NCBI GenBank assembly: GCA_963921195.1
Contig: OY992536.1
Location: 332,151,038-332,215,037 of the forward strand
Reading direction: 5' to 3'
Length of the DNA: 64,000 bases
Source of the DNA: Pegoplata infirma
Taxonomy: Eukaryota > Arthropoda > Insecta > Diptera > Anthomyiidae
Part shown: piece by piece, positions 40,801-47,045 of the stretch
How positions within the stretch are numbered: position 1 is the stretch's first letter
Layout: the number at the start of each line of letters is the position of its first letter
Made by a program: the position numbers and the translations under genes
Notes under the pieces: generated by a model
What the model was told of the DNA's origin: nothing
Databases searched by the model: none
What the model saw: the letters and a program-made list of their open reading frames with translations, nothing else

Positions 40801-41996
40801 TTGGGTTCCTTAAAAATCGTCATAGTTTTTGATCCAAAATTTGTGTCCGTTTCGCTCTACATTGCTTAGTTTTTGAGATACGTGATTATAGGGGACCACT
40901 GGGGTCTTGAGAATTAAAAAACTCGATAACTTCAAAAATATTACTCGGAGAGCTTTTGACTATTTTGCGGTCTTGTTCTACGTGTTGAGAGCTACAAAAA
41001 CGCTTTTGAACTTTTTGTTGTGTCGGCAATATTTACCGAGATATGAGCATTTTAAAATTTTCGGGAATGCTAACTTTTTTGGATCCAAAGTTAGGGCCCA
41101 TTAGGGTCCACACATGTGAAGAGGACCGGCGATACTATGGAGATTCTAAGAACCAAAAATGGCCTCCATTTTGCTATATCTGGCTTAGTTTCCGAGATAG
41201 CGCCATTTTAAGTTTTCTGAAAATAAAAAAAAAAATTATAGGGCTATCCAAACAACCTATTCAGAAATTTACGGGACACATGTTTTTTTTCGCTGGACAT
41301 TTGGTGTGGAATGCCTCATATATATAAGGATATAAAATGGAAATGGTGTTTTTCACATGTTTTGTATTTTTTTTTTTGTAAAAGCGAAGAAAAAAATTTA
41401 ATTGTACAAAACTTTACAAAATATACATACCGGTAGTCCCGGGAATACCGGAAATAATTCAAGAACCGGGAAACCGGTACCATTTGCCGGTAATACCGAG
41501 AACGGGGAATACCGGTATTCCCGGTACTACGGTACTGACCGTAGGCACTAATTTAAATGTCCTCTATAATAAGTCCATGGTACCTAGTATGTAAGGATAC
41601 TTTGTTGGTTGGTAAAATAACAGGTTTAACATAATATGTAAATAATGCACTCACCTCCGCTTCTATAAGCTGCGTATCTTCTGGCGTAGATGGCAAAGGA
41701 CATCCAGCATCGTCTTCTTCTGCCAAAACATCATCATCTTCGAGTAGATCTAAATCGTTAGCACTTAGGGAATCCTCATGTCCCCAACCCCGTCGTTTAC
41801 GCAAAATCATATTGACGTCATCGAAAATGTATTCATCGTCGTCGTCGCTACGAATCCCTTCACCGTTGAAAGTTTTTCCAATACATGAATGCAAAGGTGA
41901 GTCAATTTCACTTTGGGGTTCGCTAACACGCACTTCGGCGTAATTTGAAGTGGAAGTATTGCGGTGTAACAAATTTGTAGAGAACTCCGTTTCCAT
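13756..41996 (-). CDS. AdipoR: Adiponectin receptor (PAQR family), six coding exons, complete
   Basis: Seven-transmembrane adiponectin-receptor protein of the PAQR family; relatives are zinc-dependent membrane receptors/ceramidases that act in metabolic signalling. Joining 41655-41996, 15975-16073, 15557-15909, 14090-14391, 13955-14034 and 13756-13890 gives 1311 nt, 436 residues plus stop, with all phases matching. Residues 1-114 are acidic and cytosolic. The PAQR core starts near residue 145 (EFVRKVWEASWK) and includes IFRLHTETGNIWTHLLG and PERWFPGKFDLW. The zinc ligands known from human AdipoR1 are all present with identical spacing: His250 (FAFHT), Asp267 (KLDYCG), His396 and His400 (FQSHQLFH). 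Length is close to what I recall for the fly protein. One introns is 25.6 kb and one uses a GC donor. The usual Arg of the SFRACF motif is Gly183 here. Family identity is near certain. Confidence 0.96.
13955..14034 (-). CDS. AdipoR: AdipoR coding exon 5 (residues 366-392)
   Basis: Eighty bases with acceptor TTCTTCTTTTAG and donor TGG/GTATGT. It encodes FLYILGALLYALR then VPERWFPGKFDLW, the end of transmembrane segment 6 and the highly conserved PGKFD turn. The 64-bp intron that follows (13891-13954) ends ACAATTCTAG. Confidence 0.96.
14090..14391 (-). CDS. AdipoR: AdipoR coding exon 4 (residues 265-366)
   Basis: The acceptor is TTTTCACAG and the first full codons read LDYCGIALLIMGSFVPWLYY. 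Asp267 is the second zinc ligand. The exon carries transmembrane segments 3-5 and ends ATG G before GTATTG, phase 1. The upstream intron is 1165 bp (14392-15556) and the downstream one 55 bp. Confidence 0.96.
15557..15909 (-). CDS. AdipoR: AdipoR coding exon 3 (residues 148-265)
   Basis: Encodes the start of the PAQR core: VWEASWKVCHYKNLPKWL, HRGHRPPLPSF, then the signature IFRLHTETGNIWTHLLG, transmembrane segments 1-2 and the first zinc ligand His250. The donor is GTAAGT (15551-15556) after two bases of the Lys265 codon. Gly183 (codon GGC at 15802-15804) replaces the Arg found in the SFRACF motif of human and fly proteins. That is a single C-to-G change from CGC and could be real, a polymorphism or a sequencing error. 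Confidence 0.96.
15975..16073 (-). CDS. AdipoR: AdipoR coding exon 2 (residues 115-147), GC donor
   Basis: Thirty-three codons from an ATTTTAG acceptor to EFVRK. The first codon is itself ATG (MTEVLKAG), so a promoter inside the large intron could give a shorter isoform. The exon ends AAG and the intron starts GCAAGT, the strong consensus seen in rare GC-AG introns; no GT donor keeps the conserved VRK-VWE junction. The 65-bp intron (15910-15974) ends TTGGTTAAG. Confidence 0.92.
17051..17843. mobile_element. CACTCA TA-flanked MITE, copy 1 (793 bp)
   Basis: Left end CACTCAACCAAAAATC, right end (reversed) CACTCATAGAAATATC; TA at both flanks (17049-17050, 17844-17845). A second complete copy lies inverted at 23772-24616 and a partial one at 56098. 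It holds no credible ORF. TA duplication suggests mobilisation by a Tc1/mariner-type transposase. Confidence 0.8.
19059..20051 (+). CDS. Transposon-borne ORF, 330 codons, function unknown
   Basis: The longest open frame in the window. Residues about 25-195 read as a folded domain: RLLCWAQIKEK, PRDDYKEFLKIVLLYLG, SHARWMAKGIYCLKMFLF, IYVKAWFSATKAIEAPNNDL and GHLWYLSGEDVALALFD. From memory, similar unnamed proteins recur in many transposon-rich invertebrate genomes, but I cannot name the family or a catalytic triad. Residues about 200-250 are a strongly acidic tail (SEEEEDDDIGEE). After QELMKTS near residue 271 the frame enters sequence absent from the 4455 copy, so the last 60 residues are probably foreign. 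The first 18 residues are doubtful: another frame there (FKEQWENIKDKPY) looks more natural, suggesting 5' truncation and a frameshift. Lying inside a fold-back element it is probably a transposon gene or captured fragment. Confidence 0.6.
   Translation: MGKYKRQTVQSWWNEVAGNILAQVQTDIRLLCWAQIKEKQPRDDYKEFLKIVLLYLGENIPNKHFSPPGPISHARWMAKGIYCLKMFLFRKYIGLAKKELNALLDVTVFIITIYVKAWFSATKAIEAPNNDLNFLKAIANYASIDKILSQRLVKRFCGHLWYLSGEDVALALFDPNISCEIKRKMSNAIRIFEEEKEELEEELSDDEMDESSNEDSEEEEDDDIGEEDASEDSGDSSNKDCNPPVHVVGFEGVKRINMASKQVNQELMKTSYYSSLFLNTRITSTSNEFHFRRPSFATFYNTSVVSVKEYRLIFVITSKTQKNNKTYKIT
19872..20619. other. Insertion-like segment at the 3' end of the transposon ORF
   Basis: At the equivalent point in the 3730-4880 copy, the ORF passes directly from QELVKN into the terminal arm. 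Here about 750 bp intervenes, with repeated GTCGAA/TTCGAC words at 19907-19940 and 20380-20460. Exact ends were not resolved. The minus-strand ORF at 20060-20284 has no recognisable features. Confidence 0.45.
21460..22250. repeat. Dispersed repeat with GACGGACGGACG tract
   Basis: Starts with the hairpin GTCGGTCAAGACCGACC followed by ATAATACCCTACACC, passes blocks with 'ATGGGGGCTA' and a GACAGACAGACGGACGGA tract (22064-22108), and ends GGTGTAGGGTATAAAAAA. The ends are inverted CCCTACACC motifs. Repeats of this style are common in fly genomes; class not assigned. ORFs inside are non-coding. Confidence 0.5.
22645..23184. mobile_element. CACTCA TA-flanked MITE of the AACTA-rich family, 540 bp
   Basis: Inverted ends CACTCAGAAAATTATG and CACTCAAAAAATTATG with TA at 22643-22644 and 23185-23186. 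The body is a series of AGTTGTTTTAACTAC-like words. A second, interrupted copy lies at 49873-52447. Confidence 0.8.
23772..24616. mobile_element. CACTCA TA-flanked MITE, copy 2 (845 bp, inverted)
   Basis: Same termini as 17051-17843 in the opposite order; TA at 23770-23771 and 24617-24618. The left TA overlaps the last base of the GTGACCAT duplication of the large hAT element, so the two insertions abut. No credible ORF. Confidence 0.8.
24623..25399. mobile_element. Near-perfect fold-back element, 777 bp, 10-bp TSD
   Basis: Almost the whole element is one inverted repeat, from AGACTGCCCAGAAAAAAA inward to a centre near 25013 (CGCGAATATATTCGCG). AGTGTATATT is duplicated at 24613-24622 and 25400-25409. 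A 9-10 bp duplication with long arms resembles Foldback/MULE-like elements; the class is inference. Confidence 0.85.
25410..27291. mobile_element. Second fold-back element at the same target, 1.9 kb
   Basis: Inverted ends AAAGGTGTCCTT and (reversed) AGAGGTGTCCTT; the arms match through GTGAGCCAAAA.TTGGGGACAATCGG and TAATTTTTTTTATTTTTTTGCC. It is flanked by AGTGTATATT (25400-25409, shared with the previous element) and AGTGTATAT (27292-27300). A hAT MITE sits inside. Confidence 0.78.
26217..26766. mobile_element. hAT MITE with CAGAGACCA ends, TSD GAAAAAAC, 550 bp
   Basis: Ends CAGAGACCAAATATAACAG and (reversed) CAGAGACCATAACAGTTATG. GAAAAAAC is duplicated exactly at 26209-26216 and 26767-26774. 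The interior is rich in AACTGTTAT words. A second copy lies at 45493-46174 with its own duplication. This copy shows the uninterrupted form of the site hit at 45779. Confidence 0.9.
27712..29278. mobile_element. TA-flanked CATTAGGGCGGG element, 1.57 kb
   Basis: Inverted ends CATTAGGGCGGGTCG with TA at both flanks; arms of about 150 bp continue through TTCTAAGAA and the block at 'GGTATAGGGTTTGATTTTAG'. The interior holds a GTCCGTCCGTCTGTC tract repeat (27860-28260) and a SINE-like segment. ORFs in both arms are mirror images of one sequence and not genes. 27292-27711 before it is AT-rich with CATATATG palindromes only. Confidence 0.78.
28380..28575 (-). mobile_element. tRNA-derived SINE-like segment
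   Basis: The minus strand contains GTGGGTTCGATTCCCTCCC (28490-28520), a good RNA polymerase III B box, preceded by TAGCGTGATAGTC as a weak A box, and followed by a unique body ending in a T/A run. The acceptor stem does not pair, so this is not a working tRNA. No clear target duplication. Confidence 0.5.
29330..29825. repeat. Three tandem units of 152-174 bp
   Basis: The words CATATGCACCACCA (29367, 29519) and CATATGCACGACCA (29693), and ACTATTTTGAAATCCCTTA after each, mark three diverged copies. Overlapping minus-strand ORFs repeat the same peptide and appear non-coding. Confidence 0.7.
29862..30090 (-). mobile_element. tRNA-derived SINE, complete, 13-bp TSD
   Basis: Read on the minus strand: a tRNA-like head (A box TAGGCCAGTTGG; B box GGTTCGATTCC), a unique body of about 110 bp, and a tail of ATT repeats ending at 29862. 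AAAGCTGTCTATA is duplicated at 29849-29861 and 30091-30103. The head lacks a paired acceptor stem. About 229 bp long. A 53-bp tandem duplication (ATGATGTAAGTAGAAATAG) follows at 30135-30240. Confidence 0.88.
30511..30832 (+). mobile_element. 5'-truncated non-LTR retrotransposon end, 12-bp TSD
   Basis: AACTAGCAGTAT is duplicated at 30499-30510 and 30833-30844. Between them lies the 3' end of a non-LTR element: the last 75 codons of an ORF and a 94-bp 3' UTR ending ACAACCAAACCA with no poly(A). Short, 5'-truncated copies with variable target duplications are what target-primed reverse transcription leaves. Confidence 0.85.
30514..30738 (+). pseudogene. C-terminal end of retrotransposon reverse transcriptase ORF
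   Basis: Residues show the cysteine/histidine cluster CRSCMDEEELQTIETFICHCPAL found at the C-terminus of ORF2 in several insect non-LTR clades, followed by LYDLSDLSDVKIQYLRSFI and a stop. The upstream reverse transcriptase and endonuclease are absent. The ATG is internal to the original protein. I did not assign a clade. Confidence 0.75.
31480..31705. repeat. ATATATGAT palindromic tandem patch
   Basis: About twenty overlapping copies of ATATATGATC/GATCATATAT and variants. Each is self-complementary, so the patch can fold on itself. The ORF at 31548-31745 is a repeat artefact. 31706-32459 is AT-rich; its minus-strand ORF 31776-32189 shows no known domain and low complexity. Confidence 0.6.
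32460..34669 (+). mobile_element. Non-autonomous Helitron-like element, 2.2 kb
   Basis: Begins TCTATACTAATATTATAAAG after an A and ends with a GC-rich stretch (GGGGGCGAAGTTCCGGGCGG) then CTAG before a T. These are Helitron hallmarks: TC start, CTAR end, A/T insertion, no terminal inverted repeats. No Rep/helicase coding is present. Most of the body is a roughly 141-bp tandem array. ORFs at 32588-32809 and 33401-33583 are the array unit in translation. Confidence 0.75.
32570..34010. repeat. Tandem array of ~141-bp units inside the Helitron
   Basis: The word ATCGACCACG recurs at 32621, 32765, 32903, 33045 and 33184 (as ATCGACCACGG), spacing 138-144 bp, with later, more diverged units near 33441, 33577 and 33737. 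Each unit carries GGTTTCATCGACCACGCCCA and an A-rich linker. A TTTG microsatellite lies just before it (32491-32527). Confidence 0.8.
35652..37534. mobile_element. CACTCA TA-flanked element, 1.88 kb
   Basis: Inverted ends CACTCAAAAAAATACG and (reversed) CACTCATAAAAATTTG; TA at 35650-35651 and 37535-37536. Closing the gap gives TTAGTACTATCTGTG, which occurs intact in a neighbouring array unit near 35154, so the insertion is confirmed by an empty site. It carries the fold-back hAT material at 35976-36432 and AAATTT..AGCGGG repeats at 36640-36960. Confidence 0.82.
35976..36432. mobile_element. hAT MITE with CAAAG ends (36104-36432) plus an extra inverted arm
   Basis: 36104-36432 is a 329-bp element, CAAAGGGTGTCCAAGAGC to AATAGTCTTTG, flanked by AAAGAAGA and AGAGAAGA (7 of 8 match). 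It is the reverse of the copy at 44627-44955. To its left 35976-36092 is a further inverted copy of the CAAAGACTATT arm, making a hairpin of about 115-bp stems. Both overlapping ORFs translate the hairpin and are not genes. Confidence 0.75.
38066..39022. other. No gene seen; AT-rich with minor repeats
   Basis: 38105-38660 has moderately complex sequence (GCGGCAAAAAATGG..., AGACTTACATCAAATG) without an ORF over 70 codons or recognisable ends. 38874 carries a CACTCAAAAAAATA terminus whose partner was not found. Confidence 0.3.
39530..40040. mobile_element. hAT MITE with TAGAGTCCGACCGAA ends, TSD AAAATTTA
   Basis: Inverted ends TAGAGTCCGACCGAA; AAAATTTA duplicated exactly at 39522-39529 and 40041-40048. 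Length 511 bp. Subterminal regions are dense in CGGTTTCGG/CCGAATATT words. It interrupts the coding relic of the host element. Confidence 0.9.
40041..40440 (-). pseudogene. Transposon coding relic, conserved at three sites in the window
   Basis: The open segment up to 40337 reads INIHGFKITASHPDNAILLS, then KHTCDNIYLKGNIFNE and YPIPSKEIGLYNVKNLR. Upstream, in another frame, lies YSLGKVIESTKQK, so at least one frameshift occurred. The 3' side is cut by the hAT MITE. Diverged copies of the same stretch lie at 58493-58735 and 62650-62840. I recognise the style of a C-terminal domain in unnamed insect transposon proteins but cannot name it. Confidence 0.6.
40740..41225 (+). repeat. Repeat flanking AdipoR exon 1, inverted partner at 42855-43200
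   Basis: Contains CCGATAGGTCCAGACCCCGATGGG, 'TTTCGCTCTACATTGC', 'GAGAGCTACAAAAACGC' and repeated 'GAGATA' words. The reverse complement, diverged, lies on the far side of exon 1. 41390-41540 between is a patch of CCGGTATTCCCGG palindromes with no resolved ends. Confidence 0.5.
41655..41996 (-). CDS. AdipoR: AdipoR coding exon 1 (residues 1-114)
   Basis: The ATG at 41994-41996 follows ACGCCACA, an acceptable fly start context. The exon encodes the hydrophilic N-terminal tail, with an aspartate run (DDDDEYIFDD) and a second acidic block (LLEDDDVLAEEDD). It ends in GAAGCGGAG followed by the donor GTGAGT (41649-41654), phase 0. Reading on without splicing gives 33 further unrelated residues and a stop, so the splice is preferred. 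This tail is poorly conserved in PAQR proteins; the join to exon 2 rests on phase, splice signals and gene order. Confidence 0.85.
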
Positions 41997-42025
41997 TGTG
42001 GCGTTAAAAATTTATTTTAATGAAG
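41997..42025 (-). other. AdipoR: AdipoR 5' UTR end with splice acceptor
   Basis: Upstream of the AdipoR start codon the minus strand reads CATTTACTTTCAG, a good pyrimidine-rich acceptor at 42026-42027. This suggests that the first 29 bases are 5' UTR spliced to a non-coding exon further upstream. That exon and the promoter were not found, and a transposon-derived block begins about 150 bp upstream. Confidence 0.5.
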
Positions 42026-42854
42026 CTGAAAGTAAATGGATTTATTTATTAATACAATAGGTACACGCAAAAAAAAACCTAGGATCAGATTGAGCAATCC
42101 CAAGCAGAAATTACCAACCGTACCAACAATTTTGTGTTGGCACAATATCGGGCTTACGAAAAATACAATATCCCAGCAAAAACTTGGTAATGACGCATCA
42201 TTTCCATTCGGATTACTTAGTAATGATAGAAAATTACCTTTAGCATTATTTTGAAAAGTAAAATAATGACTTACTAATAATGGCTTACCTAAGTAATTAT
42301 TATAAAATAAAAAAATCACAACTAGATTTTCACTTTTTGGCTAACTGCAAATTATTGTGGTTAAAAATAAAATATAATTAAATATTTTTTTATTTTTTTA
42401 AAATTTGTTTCAAAATAATTTTTTCGTAACCTGTAAGTATATACATATGCAATTAAACTGAAAAAAAAAATACATAACTAAAATTAAGGAGAAAATGTCT
42501 TTGAAAATTCATCATGAATTTTCCTAAAATTTGGTTAAATTTAACTAAAAAATGAGAAATTTGCTTAACTATGAGGAAAAAAGTTTAGTTCATTTACTTA
42601 TAATTAGTTCAAAGTTTTCTTTAAATGGAATTTTTTAATATTAGGAAAAAAATTCTTACTGCCAAATAAAATGTTCACAAATCTAAGAAACGTATCTTTA
42701 TTTTTAAGACATATTTCTTAAAAAACAATTTAGTTCAAGTTTAGTTAAAATTTACTAAAAAAAGAATCATCGTATTTCTCTTCTTGAGGAAGTATACTTC
42801 TTAGAACTTAGTTAATAACTTCTGAGAATTTAGTAAATAACTTCTTAGATTATG
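42026..42854. other. Upstream flank of AdipoR exon 1; truncated MITE
   Basis: 42101-42160 has AAGCAGAAATTACCAACCGTACC, as in the CCCAG-NCAGAAA family. At 42172 a CCCAGCAAAAACTTGG terminus begins a copy of the MITE at 58884-59309 that lacks its other end. The rest is AT-rich with AGAAATTTAGTT words. No promoter element or upstream exon could be identified. Confidence 0.45.
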
Positions 42855-43200
42855 TTAAAAATTCAAAATGGCGATATCTCGAAAACTAAGCTAGAAAGAG
42901 CGAAACGGATGAAATTTTCAAAAGAAAGACTACAAACAAAAATATGGAATAGCATATCTGTCGGGATCTCAAGACCCTAATTTTAGATCTAAAATTTGAA
43001 ATTCCTCAGATATTATATATGCACATATCTCGAAAATACTGCCAACACGAGAAAAAGTCCAACGGCATTTTTGTAGCTCTTGACTCGTAGAACACTTCCG
43101 CAAAATACCCGAAAGCCCCCCGATTAATAGTTTTTGAGTTTTTAAAATTCTCAGGACCCTATCAGAACCCGTATTATCGTATCTCAAAAACTAAGCAAGG
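42855..43200 (-). repeat. Inverted partner of the 40740-41225 repeat
   Basis: Reading the minus strand gives the same order of words (AACTATTAATCGGG, GTCAAGAGCTACAAAAATGC, GGTCTTGAGATCC). Similarity is clear but not high. 43205-43350 that follows is rich in AAACCGGTTTTTTCG palindromes, similar to the small hAT MITE at 54036. Confidence 0.45.
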
Positions 43201-43455
43201 TTATATCTAGAGTTGTCAAAACCGTTTTCCGAATTATTCGAAAAACCGGTTTTTTCGCTTTTTCCCGGTTTTTCCAAGCCGGTTTTTTAAAACCGGTTGT
43301 TTTCTAATTATTCGAAAAACCGGTTTTTTTGTGTCGAATTATTCGACATTTTCGAATATATAATACTTCATTTTTTTGTCATCATTTGTTACAAATTTTG
43401 TAAAATACAACTCTGTATATGAAATTTTGTTTCTTAATTCAGTAATAAATAAGAA

Positions 43456-43870
43456 CCCGAGTAAAAAAAATTTGTATGGTAAAACATGCTATCTTATAAA
43501 ATTATATATAATTTATTGGATCTGATTTTGCAAAATTTCATCCGAAAATTGGCCGCGCCAAAGTTATCTCAAAACATCTTATAATATATGAAGTTACAGT
43601 TTAATATTTGATTGTATGTGATTTCATCCGGAAATTGGCCGCGCCAAAGTTATCCCAAATTATCTATTATCATGATTTTGTATTAAATATGATATAATAT
43701 GATGTAATTTCATCCGGAAATTGGCCGTGCCAAAGTTATCTTAAAATATCCATTATCATGATTTTATATTAAATTGGATATTATATAATGTAATTTCATC
43801 CGAAATTTGGCCGCGCCAAAGTTATCTTCTAATATCTGATATCTTGATTTTATAAAAAAATTATTGCATA
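43456..43870. repeat. ~87-bp tandem array next to CCCGAGTAAAAA
   Basis: The word TTGGCCGCGCCAAAGTTATC (one G/T change in a copy) recurs at 43549, 43636, 43723 and 43811 with TCATCCGRAAA before it. GCGC-centred TTGGCCGCGCCAA is a palindrome. The block opens with CCCGAGTAAAAA, the terminal motif of 5128-5993. Confidence 0.7.
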
Positions 43871-43924
43871 CATTTTTATCCAAAAAATGTTTCTGTTTTT
43901 AGATTAGAACAAATAAAAAAAAAA

Positions 43925-44010
43925 AAACTTCGAACGGACGGGGATTAGAACCACAAGTCTTCCGTTTTGTAATCGCAATCTCTACCCTCTAGACCAGCGG
44001 ACGTTGTTAG
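43925..44010 (-). mobile_element. tRNA-like head of a SINE
   Basis: The minus strand reads TGGTCTAGAGGGTAGAG (A box-like) and GTGGTTCTAATCCC (B box, one mismatch), at tRNA-like spacing, followed by a T run. The stems do not close properly, so not a functional tRNA. Degenerate B boxes with GAGTTCGATTCC also occur at about 44555 and 45080 in a 207-bp tandem duplication (44397-44620, 44960-45150). Confidence 0.5.
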
Positions 44011-44626
44011 CAAATAACAACTTTAAAAGACTTAGTTTTAAATAAATTGATCGTATCTAATTATATCAAATTTATCTAACATATAGTAATATATGATTAC
44101 ATCCAATTAAATATGTTATTCACTTGTACACAATTTTCAAAAAGACTTAGAAAATTTTTGATAAAATTTGCAAAAAAAAAAATTGGAATGACGTACAGCG
44201 CTATTAGGGACTTCCATGGTAAGCTTAAACAATAATTTTAATGTAGCGATATGCATTATTTCCAAGTCATAGGCTTCCAAAGTGAAATAAGACTTTGGCT
44301 TATAAGTTTGAAATTTTTCATGGAATCAGGAAATCAGAACTAGATTTGAGGTCGGGTTCCAAAAATCATTGATAATTTGATAATTTAAACCAAATATAGC
44401 TATTATTAACTATATAAATGCAATATAAATTTTTAAAAATGATTGCAAAAATTCAAAAAGTAAAATTTTTTAAGTTCTAAAAAAACAAATGCAATAAAAA
44501 AAGTGTTTTCTATTTAAAAAAAAAAATAAAAAAATATATTTTTTTCTGGAATTGAACTCGGGTTCCCAAAAATGATAGATAATTTTATAACAAATTAAAT
44601 ATAGTTATATATAACTATATAATAGC

Positions 44627-44955
44627 CAAAGACTATTAAAGAAGACGTTTCACACGGGAAAGTGGATGAACCCTCTGGAAAAATACTCCAGCGGAGAGAT
44701 ATGGATGAATTCTTCTTTAGTTTTTCATTCGTAGTGGAGAAAAATATTTTGAATCCAATTTGAAAATTCAATTAGAATTTGTCAAAATCCACTAACACAT
44801 TCTCAAATTGAATCAGAATTTACCAATACACACTTCTAAAAATATTTTTTTGCGGACAAGAAGAAAAGAAAATAAACAAATATCTCTCCACGGGAACTCG
44901 CTTGCAAATTAGTGAATTCCTTTTTTGGAGGCTGGAAGCTCTTGGACACCCTTTG
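44627..44955. mobile_element. hAT MITE with CAAAG ends, TSD ATAATAGC, 329 bp
   Basis: Ends CAAAGACTATTAAAG and (reversed) CAAAGGGTGTCCAAG. ATAATAGC is exact at 44619-44626 and 44956-44963. Same length and sequence as 36104-36432, in the other orientation. The ORF at 44820-45101 crosses its boundary and is not a gene. Confidence 0.92.
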
Positions 44956-45492
44956 ATAATAGCAATATAATTTTTTAAAAATGATTGCAAAATTTCAAAA
45001 AAAGAAAAAATTTTAGTTCTAAAAAATAAAAATGCAATAAAAAAGTGTTTTCTATTTAAAAAAAGATATATTTTTTTCTGGAATCGAACTCGGGTTCCCA
45101 AAAATTATAGATAATTTTATAATAAATTAAATATAGTTATATATAACTATAGTTATAAAATAACGATTGAGCGCAGTGAATTTTGTGATAGCTTCTAACA
45201 AAAGTTTTTATATTAAGAATTTATAGTTTTTAAAAACTAAAAAATGGAAAATAATGTTAAAGGTGAGTACTTTAATGATAAATAGTGAATTGTTGGTGAA
45301 CTTATCTATTAGATCGATTTAATTGGAAAAATTGAAGTGACCTTAAGATGAAATTATTGAAGTATGAATTGGAATTTTATTTTAACTTAAAAAAAAAATA
45401 TAGCATATGTTAGCTATAAAACCATAAAAGTTCTCTAGGACAATCAATTACCTTCCGAATTTAATAAATTTCAAGGTCGGATATGTGCAAAC

Positions 45493-46174
45493 CAGAGGCC
45501 ATAACCGTTATGAGATTTATTGAAAAAAATCAAATATAACTGTTCAAAAATATTTTTTTAAATTAAAATTAAAAATAACAGTTTGAAATGATTTATATGA
45601 TTATATAAATGATTTATCTGTTCAAAATAACAGAAATAAAAAACTTTTATTTTTTATAACTGTTATTAAAAACCCTTTGAGCCTGAAAAAACTCGAGTTA
45701 TTAAAATAAAACAACAATAAACGCATGCAGAAGAATCCTATTGATATCTAATACTTCAATCATTGATTTAAAGATATACCCCCTTATTCATATTCAAATT
45801 TGAATGCTTTATAACAGGTTTATAAAACGAATTTTCATACAAAATTCGTTTTATAAAGCTGTTATAAATGTTCAAATTTGAATATGAATAAGGGGGATAA
45901 ACTTTGATTGATTTTTTTAAAAATAACTGTTATAACAGTTATTTACTCAAATAAATATAAAAAAAAGTTATTTTAGATTGTTTGAACAAAAAGTTTTTAA
46001 TAACTGTTATTTTTTACTGTTATTGAAAAAATCAAAAAAATAAATGTTATTGCAAATTTTAACACGGGACATCTCTAGAAGTCTTTTCATATATAAAATA
46101 CTAAGTTTGGACAACATTTGTTTCATGATTTTTTTAAACAAAAAGACACATATAACTGTTATATTTGGTCTCTG
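45493..46174. mobile_element. hAT MITE with CAGAG ends, TSD GTGCAAAC, 682 bp
   Basis: Reverse-orientation copy of 26217-26766. Ends CAGAGGCCATAACCG and (reversed) CAGAGACCAAATATAAC; GTGCAAAC exact at 45485-45492 and 46175-46182. Longer than its sister because of the 118-bp palindrome inserted at 45779. Confidence 0.92.
45779..45896. mobile_element. 118-bp palindromic MITE, 3-bp TSD ATA
   Basis: Perfect CCCCCTTATTCATATTC inverted ends and a matched core (TTTATAAAACGAATTTT). ATA flanks both sides. The sister element at 26217 lacks it: there, read in reverse, AAGATATAAAC is continuous, so the insertion point is known to the base. Confidence 0.88.
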
Positions 46175-47045
46175 GTGCAAACTTTTTTTAAATACGCTTT
46201 TTCCAGGTGACTACTGAGTGCCAAATTCAGAGTTATTTAATACTTGGCGAGAGAAATATAGCAAAGGTGGATAAGGAGCCGCTATTTCTGGCCATTTCTT
46301 TTCATATATTGCTGAGAGTAATTGTTTCGAAAACTTTAAACAATATATAAAGGAGGAATTAGGAATATTTTGTTCAAAAATTTATATGAAAAGGCCTAAG
46401 TTGTAGAGTTTGAAAGTTTTTGAAAAACAGCATGCTGTTTGGCTTAAAGGCAATCATCCGATAAGAAAACGTAAAACGCAGCCTGCCTCAACTAAATCGA
46501 AACCTGGTCGACCGCAATTAACTTTTTTGTCAAAATCTGCGAGAACTACAACAGAAATATCTAAAGATCTAAATAGGGAAGTTGAGCCCCAAGCTCTTGC
46601 TTCATCTGCGGCTGCTCGTAGTGGCATTTGAAATGTAGACAAAAAAAAAAATAGTAAAAAAACAGTTTAGAAAACCAGATAATCTATCAAAGATCTAAAA
46701 AATCTTAGATGCGGAAACTTATAACCCGGGAAACCTGTTTGGAACTAATTATTAGTTAATTTTTTAGGTAACTTTACTAATTTTTTTTATTTTGAGTGTA
46801 TGAAAAACTTTAAGAGTCACTCCCTCCCTCTAAAGAGTCTTCAAAAGTCAAATAAAAAAAAATCATTCAAATCGGTCCAGCCGTTTGGCTGTAAATAATT
46901 TTGGCCAAAAAAAGGGTAAAATTTCCTATAGTGCAATGGACCGAGAATGTATGCTATTTTTAATATTTTTTTTAATAAAATACTTCCTTAAGTTTCCTTT
47001 ATAAATTTTTTTTTTTTAAATTATACCAAAATCATGTAAAAAGAC

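Larger units (their letters stand above)
16074..41654 (-). other. AdipoR: AdipoR intron 1, 25.6 kb, packed with mobile elements
   Basis: Bounded by GTGAGT after exon 1 and ATTTTAG before exon 2, phase 0. The other introns are 55, 64, 65 and 1165 bp. Almost all of its length is accounted for by the mobile elements and arrays listed below. 16074-17050 shows no clear element, only a small inverted motif around 16748-16831 (TACTGCCAAAG / CTTTGGCAGTA). Confidence 0.85.
45244..46631 (+). pseudogene. Degenerate spliced transposon-like gene
   Basis: An ATG at 45244 opens MENNVK and is followed by a strong donor, AAAG/GTGAGT (45263). A good acceptor, TTTTTCCAG, ends at 46205. Beyond it fragments read TWREKYSK, then HFFSYIAESNCFENFKQYIKEELG with stops and frameshifts between, then an open frame 46410-46631 with KVFEKQHAVWLKGNHPIRKR and KSKPGRPQLTF. 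The style is that of unnamed insect transposon proteins. The 943-bp 'intron' holds the 45493-46174 hAT MITE. The phase 1 join runs into TGA after three codons, so it is dead or my splice is wrong. Confidence 0.4.
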
